A DNA stretch of 7,560 nucleotides, from positions 1 to 7,560 of the forward strand of contig CAMCZJ010000148.1 of NCBI GenBank assembly GCA_945886995.1, in the 5' to 3' direction. Below the pieces are notes generated by a model, which worked only from the letters and a program-made list of their open reading frames with translations, searched no databases and had not been told where the DNA came from. Position numbers and translations under genes: made by a program. The DNA comes from Asaia bogorensis. Lineage in GTDB: Bacteria > Pseudomonadota > Alphaproteobacteria > Acetobacterales > Acetobacteraceae. Below are positions 1 through 5,139 of this stretch, piece after piece. Position 1 is the first letter of the stretch, and each line of letters opens with the position of its first letter.

Positions 1-1
1 G

Positions 2-445
2 TGGGTGGAAGCCATGGCAACGGCTTGTGCTGCACGGCGCCTGCCCTTCTACGCCGCGCTGAATGTGACAGGGCGCGAGCGCTTCAGCCCGCCGCACCCC
101 GCTGATGCATTGGTGGCGCGCGGCTTCCGCCGTGATCAGGCGCGCGACAAAGGTTTTGGTGGCGCATCACTTGGGCCCCAGGCGCCGGCAGTGATGGCGG
201 AAGCCTTCGCCGCGCATGGCTATGCCATTCATCGCGCGCCGAGTGATTGGGTGGTGGATCGCCGCGCCCGTGCCTTTACCCGCGCCATCGCTGATGGCCA
301 TGGCTTGGCGGCGCTTGGCTGGGAAAGGCGCGGCAGTGACGCCATTCTGGATTGGCTGGAACTGCGGCGGGATCAGGCAGATGCCGGGCAGCTTACCGCG
401 CGCATCGGCCATCAGGATTTCCTCGCCCTTCCTCCTGCAAGGTAG
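2..445 (+). CDS. Class I SAM-dependent methyltransferase, C-terminal part (5' truncated)
   Basis: The reading frame is open from the first bases of the window and stops with TAG at 443-445, so only the last ~147 residues are present and the true start lies upstream. The visible part begins with an ARRLPFYAALNVTGR stretch, then PPHPADALV and a DKGFGGASLGP segment, a GYAIHRAPSDWVV strand, and a charged C-terminal helix ending in GHQDFLALPPAR. This pattern (YAAL.y.GR, PP.P.DA, DKGFG.aLGP, SDW) resembles the C-terminal half of alphaproteobacterial class I methyltransferases of the trans-aconitate-methyltransferase-like type. The SAM-binding N-terminal Rossmann motif is outside the window, so the substrate cannot be inferred. 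The gene ends 6 nt before otnK, suggesting cotranscription. The family call is from recall of similar proteins and is moderately sure. Confidence 0.65.
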   Translation, partial: WVEAMATACAARRLPFYAALNVTGRERFSPPHPADALVARGFRRDQARDKGFGGASLGPQAPAVMAEAFAAHGYAIHRAPSDWVVDRRARAFTRAIADGHGLAALGWERRGSDAILDWLELRRDQADAGQLTARIGHQDFLALPPAR

Positions 446-451
446 TTTCAC

Positions 452-1711
452 ATGCCCCTTTTGCTTGGCTGCATCGCGGATGATTTCACGGGGGCGACGG
501 ACCTCGCGAATACCTTGGTCAAAGGCGGCATGACTGCCGTGCAGGTGATTGGCGTGCCGACCGGCCCCTTGCCGGAAGCGGATGCCGTGATCATTGCGCT
601 GAAATCGCGCACCGCCCCGGTTGGTGAAGCGGTGGCGCAATCGCTGGCCGCTTGTGATGCGCTGCTTGCCGCCGGTGCGAAGCAGATTTTCTGGAAATAT
701 TGCTCGACCTTTGACAGCACGGATCAAGGCAATATCGGGCCTGTTGCGGATGCGCTGCTGAAGCGCTTGGGATCCGGCTTTGCTTTGGCCTGCCCGGCGT
801 TTCCGACCAATGGGCGGACAATTTATCTCGGCCATCTTTTTGTTGGCAATGCGTTGCTCAATGAAAGCGGCATGGAAAACCATCCGCTGACGCCGATGAC
901 AGATGCCAATCTGGTGCGCGTGCTCGGCCGGCAAACTGATGGCGCGGTTGGGCTGGTGTCCTTCACCACCGTCGAACAAGGTGCGGCCGCCACGCGGCAA
1001 GCCATGATGCGGCTGGCTGAACAAGGCCGGCGCTATGCCATTGTGGATGCGGTGACGGATCAGCATTTGCTCGCGATTGGTGAAGCGGCGGCGCAACACG
1101 CGCTGATCACGGGCGGTTCCGGTGTCGCGATGGGCTTGCCTGAGAATTTCCGCCGCGCTGGCCTGCTGCCGGCGCGCGGCGATGCCGCAAGCCTACCGCC
1201 CATGCAGGGCATGGCGGCGGTGGTCGCGGGGTCTTGTTCGCGCGCCACGCTGGGGCAAATCGGCCTCGCGCGGGATCATGTGCCGGTGCTGGAATTGGAT
1301 GCGCTCGCAACGCCCGATGCGGTGGCCCTTACGGCGCAAGCGCTGGATTGGGTAGAGGGCAAATTGGCCGCGGATCGCCCGGTGGTGATTGCCGCCAGCG
1401 CTACGCCGGAAAAGGTTGCAGCGCTGCAGGCGAAGCTTGGGCGCGATGCTGCTGGTGCCTTGATTGAGGCCGCCATGGCCGCGATTGCGGAAGGGCTGGT
1501 CGCGCGCGGTGTGGGGCGGCTTGTGGTGGCGGGGGGTGAGACTTCCGGCGCTGTCGTGCAGCGCCTTGGTGTGACGGCGCTACGTATCGGTCCTGAGATT
1601 GATCCTGGCGTGCCATGGACTTTCGCCGAACCGCGCGGGCTGCATCTTGCGCTCAAATCCGGCAATTTCGGCGCGCGTGATTTCTTCCTGAAGGCGTTCG
1701 ACCATGGATGA
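452..1711 (+). CDS. otnK: 3-oxo-tetronate kinase (four-carbon acid sugar kinase, DUF1537)
   Basis: The family phosphorylates 3-oxo-tetronates (3-dehydro-L-erythronate or D-erythronate) on the 4-hydroxyl with ATP, in the cytoplasmic breakdown of threonate/erythronate-type acids. The 419-aa protein has the usual family length. The N-terminal domain opens with IADDFTGATD (about residues 8-17), the hallmark acid-sugar-binding motif, followed by KYCSTFDST (82-90) and PAFPTNGRTIYLGHLF (about 115-130). The C-terminal nucleotide-binding domain carries VVAGGETSG (358-366), IGPEIDPGVPW (379-389) and the conserved LKSGNFG (401-407). The ATG at 452 is preceded by AAGG at 439-442 with a 9-nt gap. The 3' end overlaps otnC by 8 nt (ATGGATGA at 1704-1711), indicating translational coupling. 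Its partner in the pathway is the following gene. The exact stereoisomer used cannot be read from sequence, and DUF1537 members also act on D-threonate and related acids, but the adjacent OtnC strongly favours OtnK. Confidence 0.9.
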   Translation: MPLLLGCIADDFTGATDLANTLVKGGMTAVQVIGVPTGPLPEADAVIIALKSRTAPVGEAVAQSLAACDALLAAGAKQIFWKYCSTFDSTDQGNIGPVADALLKRLGSGFALACPAFPTNGRTIYLGHLFVGNALLNESGMENHPLTPMTDANLVRVLGRQTDGAVGLVSFTTVEQGAAATRQAMMRLAEQGRRYAIVDAVTDQHLLAIGEAAAQHALITGGSGVAMGLPENFRRAGLLPARGDAASLPPMQGMAAVVAGSCSRATLGQIGLARDHVPVLELDALATPDAVALTAQALDWVEGKLAADRPVVIAASATPEKVAALQAKLGRDAAGALIEAAMAAIAEGLVARGVGRLVVAGGETSGAVVQRLGVTALRIGPEIDPGVPWTFAEPRGLHLALKSGNFGARDFFLKAFDHG

Positions 1712-2336
1712 GGCTGCGCTGCGCGCGCAGCTTGCCGCGCTTGGTGCCTCGCTTTTCGCGCGCGGCTATTCGGTGGGGACCGCGGGCAATATCAGTGTGC
1801 GCCTGCCGGACGGGTTTCTGATGACGCCGACCAATTCCTGCCTTGGTCGGCTTGATCCCGTGCGCATATCGAAGCTCGCGCCGGATTTTTCTTATGTTTC
1901 GGGCGACAAGCCATCGAAGGAAGTCTTCATGCATCGTGCGGTGCTGACCGCGCGGCCCGATGCGGGCGCGGTGGTGCATTTGCATTCGACGCACGCCACC
2001 GCCATTGCCTGCCTGGCCGAGCCCGGAGAGGTCGCGCCCATCCCGCCACTCACACCCTATTTCGTCATGCGCGTCGGGCGGCTTTTGCCCGTGATCCGCT
2101 ATTACCGCCCGGGCGATGGCGCGATGGAAAACGATATCCACGAAGCCGCGAAGGGCGCGAAAGCCGTGCTGCTGGCCAATCACGGCCCGGTAGTTTCGGG
2201 CCGCACGCTGGAAGATGCCGTGCATGCGGCGGAAGAATTGGAAGAAGCGGCGCGCCTTGCGCTGCTGCTGCGTGGTACCGGTGCGCGCAGCCTGACGCCC
2301 GTGCAGGTTGATGATCTGTTGGATACCTTCGGCTGA
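1704..2336 (+). CDS. otnC: 3-oxo-tetronate 4-phosphate decarboxylase (class II aldolase family)
   Basis: The family is a metal-dependent class II aldolase/adducin-fold enzyme that decarboxylates 3-oxo-tetronate 4-phosphate to dihydroxyacetone phosphate and CO2, the step after OtnK. The 210-aa length is typical. Visible motifs are the phosphate-binding GTAGNIS (25-31) and TPTNSCLG (41-48), then KPSKE (69-73) supplying the catalytic acid Glu73. The metal ligands are His92 and His94 in VVHLHSTHAT and His160 in LANHGPVVSG. These match the E/H-x-H/H layout of fuculose-phosphate aldolase-like enzymes. The C-terminal helix has a VHAAEELEEAARLA pattern, normal for the family. The start ATG lies inside the end of otnK in another frame (8-nt overlap), consistent with coupled translation and balanced amounts of the two enzymes. 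Family membership is sure; the specific substrate rests on the neighbouring kinase. Confidence 0.9.
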   Translation: MDEAALRAQLAALGASLFARGYSVGTAGNISVRLPDGFLMTPTNSCLGRLDPVRISKLAPDFSYVSGDKPSKEVFMHRAVLTARPDAGAVVHLHSTHATAIACLAEPGEVAPIPPLTPYFVMRVGRLLPVIRYYRPGDGAMENDIHEAAKGAKAVLLANHGPVVSGRTLEDAVHAAEELEEAARLALLLRGTGARSLTPVQVDDLLDTFG

Positions 2337-2339
2337 TCC

Positions 2340-2675
2340 ATGTGGATCATGATCGCCGCCCCCTATACCAGCGGCGGCGCCGATGCTGCGCTCCGCGCTG
2401 CGCGGCTGGCTGAGATGAACCAGGCCGCGCTGGCCATCCTAAGGCTTGGTCATGTGCCGGTGATTGGCGTGAATATGGCGCTGCCGATCATCGCCGCGGC
2501 TGAGGGCGATGTATTCGATGAAGTGATGATGCCGCTGTCACTTGCGCTGGCTGAGCGCTGCGATGCCGTGTTGCGTCTGGGTGGGCCAAGCCAGGGCGCA
2601 GATCAGGAAGTCGCGCGCTTCAGGCAAGCGGGCAAGCCCGTGTTCCGCACCCTGGCGGACATCCCGCCAGGGTAA
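2340..2675 (+). CDS. DUF4406 domain protein (nucleoside 2-deoxyribosyltransferase-like fold)
   Basis: This is a small 111-aa protein beginning 3 nt after the otnC stop codon, so it is almost certainly the last gene of the same operon. It starts with a strand and turn WIMIAAPYTSGG (2-13), followed by a helix and RLGHVPVIGVNMALPI (35-50). It ends with GGPSQGADQEVARFRQAGKPVF (81-102), in which a Gly-x-Ser-x-Gly-Ala-Asp-x-Glu core precedes a helix and a final strand. This is the pattern I associate with DUF4406, a single-domain relative of nucleoside deoxyribosyltransferases and TIR-like nucleotide-binding folds. The biochemical role is unknown. A start at the second ATG (2349, giving MIAAPYT) is possible, since no strong ribosome binding site decides between them. 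Its place next to otnK/otnC hints at an accessory role in acid-sugar metabolism, but it does not resemble OtnI, the isomerase often found there. Confidence 0.75.
   Translation: MWIMIAAPYTSGGADAALRAARLAEMNQAALAILRLGHVPVIGVNMALPIIAAAEGDVFDEVMMPLSLALAERCDAVLRLGGPSQGADQEVARFRQAGKPVFRTLADIPPG
2649..2673. terminator. Perfect 10-bp hairpin at the convergent junction, terminator-like
   Basis: ACCCTGGCGG (2649-2658) and CCGCCAGGGT (2664-2673) are exact reverse complements around the 5-nt loop ACATC. The hairpin covers the last eight codons of the DUF4406 gene and the first base of its stop codon, and sits 16 nt beyond the stop of the opposing ATP-grasp gene. A stem this stable between two convergent genes could end or protect transcripts from both sides. 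No T-tract follows on either strand, so it is not a textbook intrinsic terminator; 3'-end stabilisation or coding coincidence remain possible. Confidence 0.45.
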
Positions 2676-2688
2676 CGGAAATCAGCCT

Positions 2689-3645
2689 TCACGCCGCCTT
2701 CGCCTGCTGCTGTTGCAGCAGCCCGGTCAGGAATTGCGCAATGGCGCCCATGCCCGATTGCCCGGCGCGGGCTTCGGCATCGCCATTGTAATTAGTATTG
2801 GTGTTCACATCATAAGCGAAGCTATTGCCGGCACGATCCGTGATGAATTCAATCGCGCCCACGCCCACGCCATTGGCGCGCAAAAAGGCTTCCATGCGCG
2901 GCAGCAAGGGGTGGGTGAAGCCCTCAATGATCCGGAACTTCTCGCCCGGCGCCACGGCGGGGCAAACCGCACCAGGTTCAATGGCGCAGACATCCGCCGG
3001 GCAAAGCTCAAACCCTTCGGACGTATCCACCCGCACGGCATAGAGGAATTTGCCATTGATGAATTCAGCCCGGGTGATGAAGGGCTCAGGCGCTTCAATA
3101 TAGCGTTGCACCAGCCACACCCCATCGCGTGGCGTGGCGAAGGGGTCCGGGTCCGCCGCAATTTTCGCCACCGCTTCGCGCAAAGCGGCCGCGCTCAGAA
3201 TCAACTGCACCCCCAAGCCCTTGCCGGCGCGGTTATGCTTCAGAATAACCGGAAAGCCGAGCTTTTGTGCCGCAGCCGCAAGATGCTGTGTCCCCACCAC
3301 AGCAATGGTTGGCGGCGTTGGGATGTCAAAGCCCGCCAGCGCCGCATATTGCGCGACCTTGGAGAGTTCCAACTGCAAGGCGCGCCGGCCATTCACCACA
3401 GCCCTGCCATGGCGTTCCAAATGCTCAATCACCGCCCCCGCATATTCCGGCGCGTAGGTATGCCCGCGCGTGTGGGATGAGGCACTCATGCGATTATAAA
3501 AAACGCCCTCGGGCGGCGGCGTGGTCAGGTCAAGCATGCCTTCATCCAGGAACCATTCATCAAAGGGGGCGCCAAGGCGGGCGAAGGCCGCGCGCAGCGG
3601 TTCCACCCAGGCGTCATTTTCATGAATGACGAAGATCTTCGACAT
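2689..3645 (-). CDS. ATP-grasp family ligase (RimK / D-Ala-D-Ala ligase-like)
   Basis: ATP-grasp enzymes activate a carboxylate as acyl-phosphate and join it to an amine or thiol. This 318-aa protein has an N-terminal pre-ATP-grasp domain (about 1-90) with VIHENDAW and VFYNRMSASSHTRGH. An ATP-binding half follows, with FPVILKHNRAGKGLGVQ (131-147) holding the lysine and glycine-rich loop and VQRYIEA (179-185) as the hinge and adenine-contact strand. The catalytic half has AIEFITD (264-270, Glu266) and YDVNTNTNYN (278-287), whose Asp279 and Asn residues fit the Mg-binding signature. The protein ends with a short glutamine run (311-314). GGAG lies 8 nt before the ATG on this strand, a good ribosome binding site. 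It diverges from the PHP gene and converges on DUF4406. Such proteins are often labelled alpha-L-glutamate ligase, but the substrate cannot be deduced. Confidence 0.82.
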   Translation of the reverse strand: MSKIFVIHENDAWVEPLRAAFARLGAPFDEWFLDEGMLDLTTPPPEGVFYNRMSASSHTRGHTYAPEYAGAVIEHLERHGRAVVNGRRALQLELSKVAQYAALAGFDIPTPPTIAVVGTQHLAAAAQKLGFPVILKHNRAGKGLGVQLILSAAALREAVAKIAADPDPFATPRDGVWLVQRYIEAPEPFITRAEFINGKFLYAVRVDTSEGFELCPADVCAIEPGAVCPAVAPGEKFRIIEGFTHPLLPRMEAFLRANGVGVGAIEFITDRAGNSFAYDVNTNTNYNGDAEARAGQSGMGAIAQFLTGLLQQQQAKAA

Positions 3646-3694
3646 GGCGGCTTCTCCAAACTTTCACATGAGAAAAGCCTGCTTTACGCATCAC

Positions 3695-3757
3695 GCAAGA
3701 GCCCAGGAAAAGAAAGATTTTCCTGCCGTGTGGGCGATTTTTCAGGAAAACTCTTGC
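3695..3757. promoter_or_regulatory. Clustered 8-bp repeat within an outer inverted repeat in a divergent intergenic region
   Basis: Exact copies of CAGGAAAA lie at 3704-3711 (+), 3718-3725 (as TTTTCCTG, minus) and 3743-3750 (+). The first two form a dyad with a 6-nt centre. The whole cluster is bracketed by GCAAGAG (3695-3701) and CTCTTGC (3751-3757), a perfect 7-bp inverted repeat. It lies between the starts of the ATP-grasp gene (minus) and the PHP gene (plus), where a shared operator would be expected. It could instead fold as a leader RNA. No named regulator site is recognised; the repeats are seen directly and the role is inferred. Confidence 0.4.
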
Positions 3758-3871
3758 CCCCATCGGCCCGGCCGAGAGATGCCCCATCCCCAGCCCAGCC
3801 GCGCGATTTCACCAGCCGCGTTTAGGCGATAGGAAGACGGACAGGAGAACCACCCGCCAGCGGAGACCCAA

Positions 3872-4771
3872 ATGCAGCTTGATCCCGTCTTTGCCGCGCC
3901 GGGGCGCTTCTTCAAGGGCAATATCCATACCCATTCCACCCTTTCAGATGGCAAGCGCGCGCCAGAGGATGTCGTGGAAACCTATCGCCGTGGCGGCTAT
4001 GATTTCATGGCGCTGACGGACCATTTCATGGCGCGTTATGGGTTCCCCATTGCCGATACGCGTCGCTTCCGCGCGCCCGGCTTCACCACGTTGCTGGGTG
4101 CGGAGGTGCATGCGCCGGCGACCTCGCTCGGTGAGATTTGGCATATCCTGGCCGTTGGCCTGCCGCTAGATTTCGCACCCACCCCGCCGGAAGAAGATGG
4201 CGCGGCACTTGCGGCACGCTGCGCCGAAGCGGGCGCCTTTGTCGCCATCGCCCATCCCGGCTGGTATGGGCTGACAGCGGCTGACGGCCACAGCATCGCC
4301 GCTGCCCATGCGGTGGAGATCTACAACCATACTAGCCAGGTGCGGACGGATCGCGGCGGCGGGGCCTTTCTGGCGGACCGCCTGCTGACCGATGGCCGGC
4401 GTGTCTCCCTCATTGCGGTGGATGATGCGCATTTCGCTTGTGAGGATTGGTTCGGCGGTTGGGTGATGGTGAAGGCCGCCGAAAACGAACCGGAAGCGCT
4501 GCTGGCGGCGCTGAAAGCCGGGCATTTCTACGCAAGCCAAGGCCCGCGCATTGAGGCCATTCTTTGGGGTGACGATAGCGTTGAAGTGCATTGCAGCCCG
4601 GCTGCCAGCATTATGGTGCTTGGGCGCGGTTCGGCGGCGGCGCAATCCGTCATGCCCTTGCAAACCAGGGTAGTGTTACCCCTTGAAAAACTCCGTGCGG
4701 GAGCTTTCGCACGGATTGTGGTGGCGGATGCCACCGGAAAGCGCGCTTGGTCCAATTCGTATTTTTTCTGA
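3872..4771 (+). CDS. PHP domain metal-dependent phosphoesterase/hydrolase
   Basis: PHP (polymerase and histidinol phosphatase) proteins are TIM-barrel-like metal-dependent phosphoesterases. In this 299-aa protein the metal-binding series is complete: NIHTHST gives His19 and His21, SDG gives Asp26, LTDH gives Asp50/His51, GAEVH gives Glu78 and His80, His91 follows, AHPGW gives His128, and VDDAH gives Asp184/Asp185/His187. Residues ~12-230 form the PHP domain. The last ~70 residues (from about 230) look like a small beta-rich tail ending in WSNSYFF, as in other stand-alone PHP proteins. There is no signal peptide, so it is probably cytoplasmic. The ATG at 3872 follows GGAG (3862-3865) with 6 nt between. 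It is transcribed divergently from the ATP-grasp gene. The substrate is unknown; relatives act on nucleoside 3',5'-bisphosphates, short oligonucleotides or histidinol phosphate. Confidence 0.85.
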   Translation: MQLDPVFAAPGRFFKGNIHTHSTLSDGKRAPEDVVETYRRGGYDFMALTDHFMARYGFPIADTRRFRAPGFTTLLGAEVHAPATSLGEIWHILAVGLPLDFAPTPPEEDGAALAARCAEAGAFVAIAHPGWYGLTAADGHSIAAAHAVEIYNHTSQVRTDRGGGAFLADRLLTDGRRVSLIAVDDAHFACEDWFGGWVMVKAAENEPEALLAALKAGHFYASQGPRIEAILWGDDSVEVHCSPAASIMVLGRGSAAAQSVMPLQTRVVLPLEKLRAGAFARIVVADATGKRAWSNSYFF

Positions 4772-5116
4772 GGAAGTTTGGCCGGTAACACTGCCCAATA
4801 ATGACTGCTGGGCTTTAACCCTGTTTACCGATTGTCACACGGGGCATTGCCGCAATTCTGCGTGATTTTTGCGCTTTTTTGCGGTGAGATTAGGCAATCA
4901 ATTACCCGGCAACAGGGGGCTTCCAAGTGCGCGTGAAGAATTTGGTAACTCTCTGCTGCCTAATTGGGCGTATTGCTGCGTTACGACGATAATCTGAAGT
5001 AGCCTCGTTTTAACCAAAGCCGCCAAAAGTTTTTTGTATCTCAATATCCCTGGTCACCTTTCAGCAAGGACAGTGCCTGCACAATGGGGCGTCCCATGAA
5101 AGGAGTACGCCACACG
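4772..5116 (+). promoter_or_regulatory. AT-richer intergenic leader before the chemotaxis gene, with one candidate promoter
   Basis: There is no convincing gene in these ~345 nt, which are visibly richer in A/T than the flanking genes. One candidate promoter is TTGGGC (4964-4969), an 18-nt spacer and GATAAT (4988-4993), resembling a sigma-70 type site. The overlapping GACGATAA (4985-4992) differs by one base from the enteric sigma-28 -10 element GCCGATAA, but a matching TAAA is not at the expected distance. AAAGGAG at 5099-5105 is a strong ribosome binding site for an ATG at 5117. No strong terminator for the upstream PHP gene was found. Confidence 0.3.
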
Positions 5117-5139
5117 ATGCGTATTAGAATTGCCCCCCC
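5117..5139 (+). other. Probable true MCP start region with a frame-breaking seven-C run
   Basis: The ATG at 5117 has AAGGAG at 5100-5105 (11-nt gap), but its frame ends at TAA 5174-5176 after 19 codons. The run of seven C at 5133-5139 lies five codons in. With six C the ATG would read MRIRIAPLLLTILAMIG and join the long MCP frame, restoring a basic N-terminus before the first membrane helix. As written, the long frame can start only at TTG 5130 (24 nt from the ribosome binding site) or ATG 5160. This indicates a sequencing/assembly error, a real frameshift or a slippage site. Confidence 0.6.

Noticed and set aside
167..1099. 310-codon open frame on the minus strand opposite the methyltransferase end and otnK
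   Set aside because: It overlaps two well-supported plus-strand genes and its translation is low-information, Arg-rich sequence without motifs.
2542..3480. 312-codon plus-strand open frame across DUF4406 and the ATP-grasp gene
   Set aside because: It spans the junction of two convergent real genes, and its product is Arg/Gln/His-rich without domain features. It is an antisense shadow of the ATP-grasp gene.
3622..3832. Two short plus-strand frames (67-68 codons) in the divergent intergenic region
   Set aside because: Neither has a good ribosome binding site or recognisable composition, and both overlap the repeat cluster and the opposing gene start.
4847..4885. Possible terminator after the PHP gene (CCGCAA ... 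TTGCGG with T-runs inside)
   Set aside because: The arms are 6 bp with a loop of over 20 nt and the T-runs lie within the loop, not after the stem.
5052..5067. Possible sigma-54 promoter (GG...GC spacing near TGGTCAC...CAGCA)
   Set aside because: Only the GG/GC skeleton fits. The -12 TTGC is absent and there is no visible enhancer-type site.
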